In this document: positions 48,724-58,128 of the stretch, one piece after another | Layout: every line of letters starts with the position of its first letter | Numbering within the stretch: the first letter of the stretch is position 1 | Assembly: GCF_000375365.1 (NCBI RefSeq) | Contig: NZ_AQXB01000007.1 | Location: 142,681-206,680, forward strand | Direction of reading: 5' to 3' | Origin: Corynebacterium mastitidis DSM 44356 | GTDB taxonomy: Bacteria > Actinomycetota > Actinomycetes > Mycobacteriales > Mycobacteriaceae | Length of the DNA: 64,000 nucleotides | The notes under the pieces: model-generated | Database searches by the model: none | Seen by the model: only the letters and a program-made list of their open reading frames with translations | What the model was told of the DNA's origin: nothing | Translations under genes and position numbers: made by a program

Positions 48724-49515
48724 ATGTACGAAAGCCCCGTGACCCTGTGGTTCGTCTCCGGCGAGGACGCCGCGGCGGTGCTGTCCGAGGAGCCGCGCGC
48801 CGATCGCGGATTCGGCCGCAAGTACCTGGCACAGCTCAACCCCTCCTGGCCGGTCACGCCCATTGGACAGTTCCCGTTTAACCGCTCCGCCCCGGCCTCC
48901 CGTGGGGAGTTCTACATCGCGGCGTTCCCCGGGGTGGCGCTGGTGCACACCATCGTCGAGGACGCCTCGCGCCTCTCCCGCCTGGACCCCGCCCTGCTGG
49001 GCTCCATCCCGGCGCGGGACGTCTACGCGATCAGCGCCGGGGAGGGGGACTTCGGCGCCTTCGCCCACTGGCATCGCGGCGAGCTGCAGCGCAGCCTGGG
49101 CGCGCGCCGCGAGGAGCTGTTCGAGGACATCGGCCTGCCGGAGTCCTTCGAGGGGCCCTACTGGGCGGGCGAGCGCGCCGAGCAGCCGGGGGGCATCGCC
49201 CTGCCCTTCGTCCCGGCGGACCTGGCGCGGGAGGCGCAGCGCTCCTGGCTGGGGGTGGACGTCTCCCCCGAGGGGCCGGATATTCAGGTGGCGGGCTTTG
49301 CCATCGACGGCCGCCCGGAGGCCAAGGTGGACGCCCCCTCCGGGGTCCGCATGAGCATGGCGGAGTGGGCGTCGGACGCCGCCTCTAAGCTGGGGCTGAC
49401 CCCCAGCGGCAACCAGTACGACGACTACGAGCGGCGCAAGGAGGGCGACGAGTTCGCCCGGCTGGCGGAGGGGATCACCCGCCGCGTGCGCTCGTGGTGG
49501 CCGTTCCGCCGCTAA
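48724..49515 (+). CDS. DUF6928-like protein
   Basis: 263-aa soluble protein starting 2 bp after sepH, so probably cotranscribed. The layout VTLWFVSGEDAAAVLSEEP ... GEFYIAAFPGVALVHT ... FGAFAHWHRGELQRSL ... EDIGLPESFEGPYWAGE resembles the DUF6928 family of actinobacteria. Basic C terminus (RRVRSWWPFRR). No catalytic motif. Association with sepH suggests, but does not show, a link to division. Confidence 0.72.
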   Translation: MYESPVTLWFVSGEDAAAVLSEEPRADRGFGRKYLAQLNPSWPVTPIGQFPFNRSAPASRGEFYIAAFPGVALVHTIVEDASRLSRLDPALLGSIPARDVYAISAGEGDFGAFAHWHRGELQRSLGARREELFEDIGLPESFEGPYWAGERAEQPGGIALPFVPADLAREAQRSWLGVDVSPEGPDIQVAGFAIDGRPEAKVDAPSGVRMSMAEWASDAASKLGLTPSGNQYDDYERRKEGDEFARLAEGITRRVRSWWPFRR

Positions 49516-49555
49516 TTTTCAGGGTTTTCTCATCGCCACCCTAGACAAGCGCAAG

Positions 49556-49580
49556 GTTACCCGGTAACTTACTCGGTAAG
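49556..49580. promoter_or_regulatory. Tandem palindromic operator upstream of the PadR gene
   Basis: Two copies of the palindrome TTACYCGGTAA (49557-49567 and 49569-49579) at a 12-bp period, with flanking bases extending the arms to GTTAC/GTAAC and CTTAC/GTAAG. It ends 17 bp before the PadR start. Likely site of autoregulation by PadR. Confidence 0.6.
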
Positions 49581-49597
49581 CACCGAGGAGGTAGCCC

Positions 49598-50101
49598 ATG
49601 AGCATAAGACATGCCCTGCTCAGCCTCTTGGCCGAGCAACCCCGACCCGTGGGGCAATTACGCAGCATCTTCGAGGAGTCCACGTCCGCCACCTGGCCCA
49701 TCAACGTGGGGCAGGTCTACCAGACCGCCAAGCGCCTGGAGCGCGACGGCCTGGTGGAAAAGACCGGCGGCTCCCCCGAGGCCTACGGCCTCACCCCCGC
49801 CGGGCGCGAGGCCCTGCGCCAGTGGTGGGAGCAACCCGAGATCAAGATCGCGGACGAGCGCGACGCCCTGGTCATCAAGGTGGCCATGGCCTCGCTGAGC
49901 AAGGACGTGGACCTCACCAGCCTGCTGGATACCCAGCGCCGCGCCGCGATGCAGCGGCTGCGGGAGCTGACCCGGGAAAAGGCCCAGGCACCCCCCGGCG
50001 CGCGCTGGCTGCTGTGCGAGCGCCAGATCCTCGACCTCGAGGCGGAGCTGCGCTGGATCGACCTCATCGAAGCCCACCCGGAACAAGGAGAACCCCAATG
50101 A
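49598..50101 (+). CDS. PadR-family transcriptional regulator
   Basis: 167 aa: N-terminal winged helix (MSIRHALLSLLAEQPRPVGQLR ... VGQVYQTAKRLERDGLVEKTGG) and a C-terminal Vir-like helical dimerisation domain. PadR regulators beside ABC exporters usually repress them and are released by a drug or peptide. GAGGAGG precedes the ATG at 49598. It overlaps the ATPase gene by 4 nt (ATGA), and the tandem palindrome lies just upstream. Confidence 0.92.
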   Translation: MSIRHALLSLLAEQPRPVGQLRSIFEESTSATWPINVGQVYQTAKRLERDGLVEKTGGSPEAYGLTPAGREALRQWWEQPEIKIADERDALVIKVAMASLSKDVDLTSLLDTQRRAAMQRLRELTREKAQAPPGARWLLCERQILDLEAELRWIDLIEAHPEQGEPQ

Positions 50102-50778
50102 ACCCCACCGCCCTCACGCTAGACAACGTCACCCGCCTGCACATGGACGGCCCCACCACGGTCACCGCCCTGGACTCCGTCTCACTCAGCCTGGAGCCGG
50201 GGGAGCTGGTGGCCATCACCGGACGCTCCGGCTCCGGCAAGTCCACCCTGCTCAACGTGGCGGGCACGCTGGATACCCCGTCCTCGGGTCGCGTGCTCAT
50301 TCAAGGCGTGGACACCTCGGAGCTCAGCGCCACCGCCACCGCGCGGCTGCGCCGCACCCACGTGGGCTACGTCTTTCAGGAGCTCAACCTCATCCCCACC
50401 CTCACCGCCGCCGAGAACATCGCCATGCCCCTGGAGCTGGACGGCGCCCCGCGCCTGCGCGCCCGGGAGCAGGCGCTCGAGGCCCTCGAGGAGCTGGAGC
50501 TGACCTCCCTGGCGGACCGCTTCCCCTCGGAGATCTCCGGCGGCCAGGCGCAGCGCATCGCCATCGCCCGCGCGCTCATCGGCCAGCGCGGCCTCCTGCT
50601 CGCCGACGAGCCCACCGGCGCGCTCGACACCGCCACCGGCGAGGCCGTCATGGGCATCATCCGGCGGCGCGTGGACGCCGGGGCCGGGTGCCTCCTGGTC
50701 ACCCACGAGCCCCGCTTTGCCGCCTGGGCCGACCGCACCATCTACCTGCGCGACGGCGCGATCGTCGGGGAGGAGTAA
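50098..50778 (+). CDS. ABC transporter ATP-binding protein, MacB/LolD type
   Basis: 226-aa ATPase: Walker A ITGRSGSGKSTLLNVAG, Q loop YVFQELNLIPTLTA, signature EISGGQAQRIAIARALI, Walker B LLLADEPTGALD and switch His in LVTHEP. This MacB/LolD subclass pairs with FtsX-type permeases for peptide or antibiotic export. Coupled to the PadR gene upstream and 3 bp from the permease gene downstream. Confidence 0.95.
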   Translation: MNPTALTLDNVTRLHMDGPTTVTALDSVSLSLEPGELVAITGRSGSGKSTLLNVAGTLDTPSSGRVLIQGVDTSELSATATARLRRTHVGYVFQELNLIPTLTAAENIAMPLELDGAPRLRAREQALEALEELELTSLADRFPSEISGGQAQRIAIARALIGQRGLLLADEPTGALDTATGEAVMGIIRRRVDAGAGCLLVTHEPRFAAWADRTIYLRDGAIVGEE

Positions 50779-50781
50779 AAC

Positions 50782-52899
50782 ATGCCACACCTCGCCATAC
50801 CCGCCCGCATCGCCCGGCGCGACATCACGCGCCACAAGATGCGCTCCCTCGTGGCCGTGCTTTTCTTCGCCCTGCCCATCGCCCTGGTCACGCTCGTGGG
50901 CCTGGCCAACACCAGCGCCGAGGAGCAGTACGAAACCCACATCTCGCTCAGCGAGAATGGCACGGGGACCGACCTGGAGCGCATCCGACGGGCAATCCCG
51001 GACGAGGACCTCATCGCCAGGATCTCCAGCAAGGTGGAGCTGCACGCCGGAGACACCGCGGCGCTGCTCCACGTGACCTACAGCAACACCGGCGACGACT
51101 CCCTCAAGCTCTCCCCCGCCCTGGCCAACGCGCTTGGGGTGGAGAAGGGCGATACGGTCACCGCCCAGGCCCCCTGGGAGGATAGGCCGAGGGAATACAC
51201 CGTGGACTTCGGCTCCGATACCACGCTGCGGCTGTCCATACCGCTGGACGAGATCGTCTCGGACGACCTGCCCGATCACGTCTCCTGGTCCAGCCCCAGC
51301 CCCGACCTCGAGGTCAGCACCCCCGACGTGCAGGCATACCCGAATAGTCCCGACGTCGACTTCTCCCGTCCGATCAGCGACGTAATGATGCATTGGGGGC
51401 CGGAGGACGTAGCCTTCACGGCCACCATCGCCATGCTGGTGCTCATCGTGCTGTCCTCGATGATCTCGCCCATCTTCGCGGTGGCGGCGCGCCGCCAGTA
51501 CCAGTCCATGCGCCTGCTTAGCGTCAACGGCGCGGAGCCCGCGCAGCTCCGCTGGGCACTCTACCTGGAGGCACTCCTGATCTCCGCGATGGGCATCGCC
51601 CTGGGGCTCGTATTAGGAGCCGCGGGAGGCGCGCTGTTCTTTGCATTTTCCGACTGGGTGTACACCGGGCTCACCATCCCCTACGAGCTCATCGCCTGCG
51701 CCTGCGTCTTTGCGGTGCTGTGCGCCCTCACCGCCTCGGTCCTACCCGCCATCCGGGCCTCGCGCCCGCACCGAGGGCCGCACAATCGCCTGCGGTGGCG
51801 CTGGCCGATGGCCATCGGCCCGGTACTGCTCCCGCTGAGCCTGGCGCTCACCGTGTTCTCCTCGGACTGGGGAGTCCTCGGCTACGGGATCTTCGGCATC
51901 GGCGCCGTCACCAGCACGCCCGCGCTCCTGTGGCTGCTCTCCCGCTGGGCAGGGCGCGGGCCCGTGGTGCCCCGCCTGGCGCTGCGCGACCTCTTCCGCC
52001 AGGTGCACCGCACCGGCCCGGCCATCGCCGCGATCGTGGGCCTGACCTTCGTGCTGGGCTTCGTCTCGATCGGCAGCCTTGATCCCACTCCGTACGAGCG
52101 GGAAAAACCTCCGGTGATCGGAATAAACCCCATCGTGGAGCTGCGCAATAGCGCCCCGGTGGAAAACGAGATCCGCGAGGTGGCCGAGGCCATCGGCGGC
52201 GTGAACCCGGTGTACGTGTACCACTCCACGGAGAAGAACGCCACCATGGTGGCCCCGGCGCAGATCCCGGAGTACCTGCGCTACATCACCACGCTGAGCA
52301 GCGAGCAGATCGCGGACGCCCAGCGCGGGGTGGAGCGCGGCGAGGTGGTGGACCTGCCCTTCGGACGCCTCGCCGCTCCCGAGACCGGGGACCACGTCTA
52401 CCTGGAAAAGGCCCTCATCTTCCCCGAGCGCGAGATCGGCCTGTGGCAAGAGATCAAGGCGCGCCACACCACGCAGGACTTCATCACGCTCTGGTTCACC
52501 CCGGATAACTACCACACCATCACGGAGTTCTACCTGATCCCGCTCGCCCTGCTCTCGCTGGCCTGCGCGGCGGTGATGATCCTGCTCGCGGTGCTCTCGG
52601 TGGGCGAGACCCGCGCGGATCTCAGCACCATGTGGGCCGTGGGCGCCCCGCCCCGCATGATCGCCCGCGTGGCCGCCATGCAGTCCCTGCTCATCGCCGC
52701 CATCGGCGTGGCCGGCGGGTTCGCCTCCGCACTGTTGCTGGCGGTCACCACAAGTGACGGTCTGCTTGCGCTCAGGTACGTCCCCTGGCCGCTCTGGCTG
52801 CTCCTGACAGCGGCGGTCTGCCTGCTGGGCTGGATCAGCGGCGGTATAACTGCCGCTGCCTCTCGTAAAAAGCTATCGCGGCAGAGGTCGCCACGTTAA
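50782..52899 (+). CDS. FtsX-like ABC transporter permease
   Basis: 705 aa with two FtsX modules: an N-terminal span followed by an extracytoplasmic domain (about 60-200), a three-span block (TATIAMLVLIVLSSMISPIFAVAARRQYQSMRLLSVNGAEPAQLR), a central pair of spans, a second outer domain, and a last three-span block (LIPLALLSLACAAVMILLAVLSVGETRADLSTMWAVGAPPRM). A long-chain exporter permease typical of antimicrobial peptide resistance. Its 3' end overlaps the convergent trmH-like gene by 65 bp. Confidence 0.92.
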   Translation: MPHLAIPARIARRDITRHKMRSLVAVLFFALPIALVTLVGLANTSAEEQYETHISLSENGTGTDLERIRRAIPDEDLIARISSKVELHAGDTAALLHVTYSNTGDDSLKLSPALANALGVEKGDTVTAQAPWEDRPREYTVDFGSDTTLRLSIPLDEIVSDDLPDHVSWSSPSPDLEVSTPDVQAYPNSPDVDFSRPISDVMMHWGPEDVAFTATIAMLVLIVLSSMISPIFAVAARRQYQSMRLLSVNGAEPAQLRWALYLEALLISAMGIALGLVLGAAGGALFFAFSDWVYTGLTIPYELIACACVFAVLCALTASVLPAIRASRPHRGPHNRLRWRWPMAIGPVLLPLSLALTVFSSDWGVLGYGIFGIGAVTSTPALLWLLSRWAGRGPVVPRLALRDLFRQVHRTGPAIAAIVGLTFVLGFVSIGSLDPTPYEREKPPVIGINPIVELRNSAPVENEIREVAEAIGGVNPVYVYHSTEKNATMVAPAQIPEYLRYITTLSSEQIADAQRGVERGEVVDLPFGRLAAPETGDHVYLEKALIFPEREIGLWQEIKARHTTQDFITLWFTPDNYHTITEFYLIPLALLSLACAAVMILLAVLSVGETRADLSTMWAVGAPPRMIARVAAMQSLLIAAIGVAGGFASALLLAVTTSDGLLALRYVPWPLWLLLTAAVCLLGWISGGITAAASRKKLSRQRSPR

Positions 52900-53623
52900 G
52901 GGAGTCCGTGCCCGGGGCCATCGGGATGCGGGCGCGCACGTCGGTGGCCCGCATGGCGTGTTCGGTCAGCCCCGGCCCCTCCGCCCCCACGAGGAGGGCC
53001 ACCTTCTCCGCCCCGTCGAGGGCGTCGGCCAGGTGCACGGCCTCGGGGTCCGGGGTCATGGAGACCAGGCGGAATCCCGCCGCCCGCACCTCGTCGAGGG
53101 CGCGCTGCCAGGTGGTGTAGCCACCCCGGAGGTGGACGAAGGGCAGGCGCAGGACGTGCCCCATGGAGACCCGCACGGAGCGTCGATAGAGGGGGTCGGC
53201 GCAGCCGCTGCCGAAGAGCACCCCGTCCACCCCCATCCCCGCCGCGTTGCGGAAGATCGCGCCGATGTTCTCGTGATCGCCCACGCCCTCGAGCACGGCG
53301 ATGGTGCGCGCGCCGTCGAGCACCCGCGCCACGGGCGCCTCGGGGGCGCGGTCGGCGGTGGCCACCAGCCCCCGGTGCATGTCAAAGCCCACGACGTCCG
53401 CCAGCGTCTGGCGGTCCACCTCGTACACGGGGACGCCCTCGGGGACGTCCACCGCGTCGAGCTTCTGGGGAAAGCCCACCACCTGCCGCACCGGGTAGCG
53501 CGACTCTAGCAGCCTGCCCACCACGAGGGTCCCCTCCGCCACCACGAGGTCGGTGCGCTCGGTGTTCAGGTTGCGGATGTCGTCCAGGCGCGGGTCGTGG
53601 GGATCGTCGATGCGTATTCTCAT
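52835..53623 (-). CDS. TrmH/SpoU-family RNA 2'-O-methyltransferase
   Basis: 262 aa: N-terminal substrate-binding part (LVVAEGTLVVGRLLES) and a SPOUT knot with the motifs IAVLEGVGDHENIGAIFRNAA, VALLVGAEGPGLTEHAM and RIPMAPGTDSLNVATSAAIAFYE. Methylates a ribose of rRNA or tRNA; the target cannot be told from sequence. It starts 4 bp after the NCS2 permease stop (same operon) and overlaps the ABC permease gene tail to tail. Confidence 0.93.
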   Translation of the reverse strand: MRIRIDDPHDPRLDDIRNLNTERTDLVVAEGTLVVGRLLESRYPVRQVVGFPQKLDAVDVPEGVPVYEVDRQTLADVVGFDMHRGLVATADRAPEAPVARVLDGARTIAVLEGVGDHENIGAIFRNAAGMGVDGVLFGSGCADPLYRRSVRVSMGHVLRLPFVHLRGGYTTWQRALDEVRAAGFRLVSMTPDPEAVHLADALDGAEKVALLVGAEGPGLTEHAMRATDVRARIPMAPGTDSLNVATSAAIAFYERQRQLYRR

Positions 53624-53627
53624 CTGC

Positions 53628-55037
53628 TTAACCCTGCACCAGGCTCATGATCGGATCAACCGCAAAGTACACCACGAAGAGGGCGGAGACGAGCCACATG
53701 ATCCAGTGGACCTGGCGCGCGCGGCCCGCCGCCACCGCCATGAGGGTGAAGGTGATAAAGCCCACCCCGATGCCGTTGGCGATGGAGTACGTAAAGGGCA
53801 TGACCACCACGGTGAGGAAGGCGGGCAGGGCCACCTCGAAGCGGCCCCAGTCGATGTCTCGCACCTGGGCCATCATCATGGCGCCGACCACCACCAGGAC
53901 CGGGGCGGCGGCCTCGATGGGCACCACGGAGTACAGCGGGGTGAGGAACATCGCCGCCAGGAACAGCACGCCCGTGACCACGTTGGCCAGCCCGGTGCGG
54001 GCGCCGTCGCCCACCCCGGCGGCGGAGTCCGCAAAGACCGTGTTGGAGGAGGCCGAGGCGACGCCGCCGACCACCGCCCCGGCGCCCTCCACCACGAGCG
54101 CCCGCTTGAGGCCGGGGAGGTTGCCCTCCGCATCGGCCAACCCGCCCTGCTTGCCCAGGGCCGTCATGGTGCCCATGGCGTCGAAGAAGTTGGCCAGCAC
54201 CAGGGTGAACACCAGGAGCGACGCCGCCAGCGCACCGATCCGGGCGAAGGCTCCGATGGGGTCCACCTGCCCCACGAGGAAGAGGTCCGGCCAGCCGCCC
54301 AGGCTCTCGGGCAGCGCGGGAACCGCCAGGGACCAGTCCCCCGTGGGGTGCAGGAGCGCCTCCGCGAGCATCGCCAGCAGCGTGGTGGCCACGATGCCGA
54401 TGAAAAGGCCCCCGCGCACCTGGCGCACCACCAGGGTGCCGCAGAGCAGCACGCCGAGGATGAACACGAAGGTGGGCCAGGTGGAGATGGAGCCGCCGGT
54501 GCCCAGCCCCACCGGCACGGTGGTTCCGGCGGCGTCCGGCACGCGGGTGACAAAGCCCGCGTCCACCAGGCCCACCAGGGCGATGAAGGCGCCGATCCCC
54601 ACGCCGATCGCGGCCTTCATCGGCGCGGGGATGGCGTTGAACACGGCCTCGCGGAAGCCGCTGACGGCCAGGGCCACGATGATCATGCCGTCGAGCACCA
54701 CCAAGCCCATGGCCTCCGGCCAGGTCAGCCCCTCGCCCGCCACCAGCGTCACGGCCACGAGCGTGTTGATCCCCAGGCCCGCGGCGATGCCGAAGGGGTA
54801 GCGGGCGATCAGCCCGAAGGCGATGGTCATCACCCCGGCGGCCAGGGCCGTGGCGGCCGCCACCCGGGGGATCCCCAGGGTGGTGCCCGCGCTGTCCTCG
54901 ACGGTGCCCAGGATCAGCGGGTTGAGCACCACAATGTAGGCCATGGCGAAGAACGTGACCACGCCCGCCCGGACCTCCGTTGCGATGCTGGAGCCGCGCT
55001 CGGTGATGTGGAAGTAGCGATCCAGAGTGCTAGCCAT
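53628..55037 (-). CDS. NCS2 purine permease (AzgA-like)
   Basis: 469-aa, about 12-14 span nucleobase transporter of the AzgA subgroup (adenine, guanine, hypoxanthine). Signatures: LDRYFHITERGSSIATEVRAGVVTFFAMAYIVVLNP at the N terminus, LGINTLVAVTLV and ANFFDAMGTMTALGKQ. Located between DUF3027 and trmH with very short spacers. The 18-bp gap to DUF3027 leaves no room for a purine riboswitch. Confidence 0.94.
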   Translation of the reverse strand: MASTLDRYFHITERGSSIATEVRAGVVTFFAMAYIVVLNPLILGTVEDSAGTTLGIPRVAAATALAAGVMTIAFGLIARYPFGIAAGLGINTLVAVTLVAGEGLTWPEAMGLVVLDGMIIVALAVSGFREAVFNAIPAPMKAAIGVGIGAFIALVGLVDAGFVTRVPDAAGTTVPVGLGTGGSISTWPTFVFILGVLLCGTLVVRQVRGGLFIGIVATTLLAMLAEALLHPTGDWSLAVPALPESLGGWPDLFLVGQVDPIGAFARIGALAASLLVFTLVLANFFDAMGTMTALGKQGGLADAEGNLPGLKRALVVEGAGAVVGGVASASSNTVFADSAAGVGDGARTGLANVVTGVLFLAAMFLTPLYSVVPIEAAAPVLVVVGAMMMAQVRDIDWGRFEVALPAFLTVVVMPFTYSIANGIGVGFITFTLMAVAAGRARQVHWIMWLVSALFVVYFAVDPIMSLVQG

Positions 55038-55055
55038 AGGTTGTACTTTCCGGTG

Positions 55056-55754
55056 TCAGAAGATGGGGCGCTCGTCGTCGAAAGCCCGCTGGGTGGGGTC
55101 GGAGGTCTCCCTCGGGGTCTCCGAGTGCGCGCCGCAGCCGTAGGCGGAGTGCACCACGTGGCCGTCGGCGGAGTATTCGTTGGCGCATACCCCGAAGTTC
55201 CTCCCCCACCGCTCCCCGATCGGCAGGTAAAAGGCGCAGCTCTCGCAGCGCAGCGCGGCCTTCTCCGCGAACTCGCTGGTGGGCCCGAAGTCCCCGGTGC
55301 GCCAGCGCTGCTGAGCGTCGGACAGCCCGCGCCGGCTCAGCTCGTGTCCGTCCTCGGTCTCGCGCAGGCGCACGTCGCCCGGCTCGGGGGGCATGACGTC
55401 TCCCGGGTGGAGGTCGCCGGGGCGGATGCGCTCCGCCCAGGGCACCCAGCGCGGGGCGCGCAGGGCCTCCCCGTGGGGGGCGGGCACCAGGGTGGCCTCG
55501 TTGACGGTGACGCGGCGGCTGCCCGGCGCGCAGGCCACCACCACCTGCCATTCCCACCCGGCGTAGCCCGGGACGTCGGCCGCAAAGCGATGGATGGCCA
55601 CGTTGCGTTCCAGGGGCTGCACGCCTAGGTGTTCCCCGGCCTCCTCCCCGAGTTCCGCAAGGGCGGAGGCGGCCACGGAGGTGGCCCGCTCAGAAAAGAG
55701 GGGGTTTCTCGCGCGATCTTTCTTTCCGTATCGTTGGGTGGGCACGGTGCCCAT
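55056..55754 (-). CDS. DUF3027 family protein
   Basis: 232-aa soluble actinobacterial protein: EHLGVQPLERNVAIHRFAADVPGYAGWEWQVVVACAPGS and, near the C terminus, a Cys pair in LRCESCAFYLPIGERWGRNFGVCANEYSADGHVVHSAYGCGAHSE that, with two later Cys and His, looks like a metal or zinc centre. Function unknown. First gene of the DUF3027-NCS2-trmH unit and divergent from DUF2771. Confidence 0.88.
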   Translation of the reverse strand: MGTVPTQRYGKKDRARNPLFSERATSVAASALAELGEEAGEHLGVQPLERNVAIHRFAADVPGYAGWEWQVVVACAPGSRRVTVNEATLVPAPHGEALRAPRWVPWAERIRPGDLHPGDVMPPEPGDVRLRETEDGHELSRRGLSDAQQRWRTGDFGPTSEFAEKAALRCESCAFYLPIGERWGRNFGVCANEYSADGHVVHSAYGCGAHSETPRETSDPTQRAFDDERPIF

Positions 55755-55798
55755 TATCGCCCACCGCCGCCGCGCTCAACTAATTAGACTGGATTGGC

Positions 55799-56368
55799 AT
55801 GGCTGCAAGTAAAAAAGGAAAGCACCGCTCCCTGGTGCAGATCCTCGCGCTGCTCACCACCGTGGTCATCGTGATCGCCGTGGTGTACCTGGCGCAGACC
55901 TGGTGGAACAACCGGCCCGACCCCGCGCCCAAGGACCTGCGCCTGACCGCCACGGCGGGCGAGCGCTCCGAGGAGATCGCCCCCTACATGGTGTGCGAGG
56001 TCAACACAGACTGCGCGGAGGGGGAGGTGCCCACGCTGCCCATCGACGAGGACGATGCCCTCACCCTGGACCTCCCGGAGCCCATCTACGACCACGACTG
56101 GACCTTGCTGACCATCTACGACAACCCCGCCTACAACGACACGCGGAACTTCGGGGGCAACGAGCAGGAGTCGGTGACCATACCGGGCTCGCTCGACCCC
56201 ACGGAGGAGGGCGCCCCGCGCCCCCGCCTAATGGTGGTGGAGGTCAACACCGCCCTGATCGACCGCGACGCCGAGGGCAACGAGACTCCGGTGGCCGCGG
56301 TGTGGTCCGTGGGCAACTCCGAGGCGCCCGCCGAGGGCACAGAAAGCACAGAAAGCGCCGAGGACTAG
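55799..56368 (+). CDS. DUF2771 membrane-anchored protein
   Basis: 189 aa: basic N terminus, one span (LVQILALLTTVVIVIAVVYLA) with no lipobox, then an extracytoplasmic domain with two Cys (PYMVCEVNTDCAEG) and an acidic Glu/Ser-rich tail. It belongs to the actinobacterial DUF2771 family of unknown function. TAGACT lies 8 nt before the ATG. Its stop overlaps the end of the convergent cold-shock gene by 4 bp. Confidence 0.85.
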   Translation: MAASKKGKHRSLVQILALLTTVVIVIAVVYLAQTWWNNRPDPAPKDLRLTATAGERSEEIAPYMVCEVNTDCAEGEVPTLPIDEDDALTLDLPEPIYDHDWTLLTIYDNPAYNDTRNFGGNEQESVTIPGSLDPTEEGAPRPRLMVVEVNTALIDRDAEGNETPVAAVWSVGNSEAPAEGTESTESAED

Positions 56369-56745
56369 GCGTCCAGCTCCCGGGCCACGGCACGCAGGAT
56401 CTCCGCAACCTGGTGGCCGGACTTGCGATCGGGGAAGCGACCCGCCCGCAGGTCCGGCTGCACCCGCGCCTCCAGGAGGGTCACCACGTCCGCGATCATG
56501 CTGTTGAGCTCGTCCGGGCTGTACCGGTGCTGGGGCTTGCGGGGCTTATCGAGGACCTTGACCCGCAGCGCCTGGGGCCCGCGGCGCCCGGAGGCGAAGT
56601 CGAACTCGATGCGCTGCCCGGGGTACAGCTCCATCACGCCCTCCGGGAGCACCTGCTTGCCCACGTAGACGTCCTCGTCGCCGGGGTTGGACACGAATCC
56701 AAAGCCGCGCTCGGCGTCATACCACTTCATCTTCCCTACGGGCAT
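56365..56745 (-). CDS. Cold-shock-domain protein with C-terminal extension
   Basis: 126 aa: cold shock domain (PVGKMKWYDAERGFGFVSNPGDEDVYVGKQVL, RNP1-like KWYDAERGFGFV; RNP2-like DVYVGKQ where the consensus is VFVHxS) followed by about 60 residues not present in CspA (YSPDELNSMIADVVTLLEARVQPDL ... VAEILRAVARELDA). This is the longer actinobacterial CspB-type arrangement. Binds single-stranded nucleic acid. Confidence 0.93.
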   Translation of the reverse strand: MPVGKMKWYDAERGFGFVSNPGDEDVYVGKQVLPEGVMELYPGQRIEFDFASGRRGPQALRVKVLDKPRKPQHRYSPDELNSMIADVVTLLEARVQPDLRAGRFPDRKSGHQVAEILRAVARELDA

Positions 56746-57812
<1,067 letters not shown>

Positions 57813-57833
57813 CGCCGCCTCCCCCGGATACGA

Positions 57834-57868
57834 GAAGAGGGCCGCTGTGGAAAACAGCGGCCCTCTTC
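57834..57868. terminator. Bidirectional hairpin between rpf and the 63-aa gene
   Basis: Perfect 15-bp stem GAAGAGGGCCGCTGT / ACAGCGGCCCTCTTC with a GGAAA loop between convergent genes. Confidence 0.85.
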
Positions 57869-57875
57869 TTGCCGG

Positions 57876-58067
57876 TTACTTGTTAATGCGGGTATAAGGG
57901 TGCACGTACCCGAGCTGGTCCTGGGGGATGGGCAGGGAAAGCTCGTCGCCAAAGGGGCTGGAGGCCCCCGCGTAACGACCGATGAGCTCCGTTACCACGT
58001 GCCCCTCGCCCTCGTAGTGCTGCGGCCAGCCCGGATCCACGTACCCTTTTTTCTCAACCTTAGACAT
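57876..58067 (-). CDS. 63-aa conserved hypothetical protein
   Basis: MSKVEKKGYVDPGWPQHYEG, then HVVTELIGRYAGASSPFGDELSLPIPQDQLGYVHPYTRINK. Soluble, no known motif; the pattern of Trp, Tyr and Pro is characteristic but I cannot name the family. It is bounded by the rpf terminator and diverges from the XPB-associated gene, so it is a monocistronic unit. Confidence 0.75.
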   Translation of the reverse strand: MSKVEKKGYVDPGWPQHYEGEGHVVTELIGRYAGASSPFGDELSLPIPQDQLGYVHPYTRINK

Positions 58068-58128
58068 AAGCCCATTCTGTCAAAGTTCCCTGCAAAAGGT
58101 AACTCACTTCCACCCCTCTCCTACACCC

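Noticed and set aside
55038..55055. Purine riboswitch controlling the NCS2 permease
   Set aside because: Only 18 bp separate the permease from the upstream gene, so there is no room for the aptamer.
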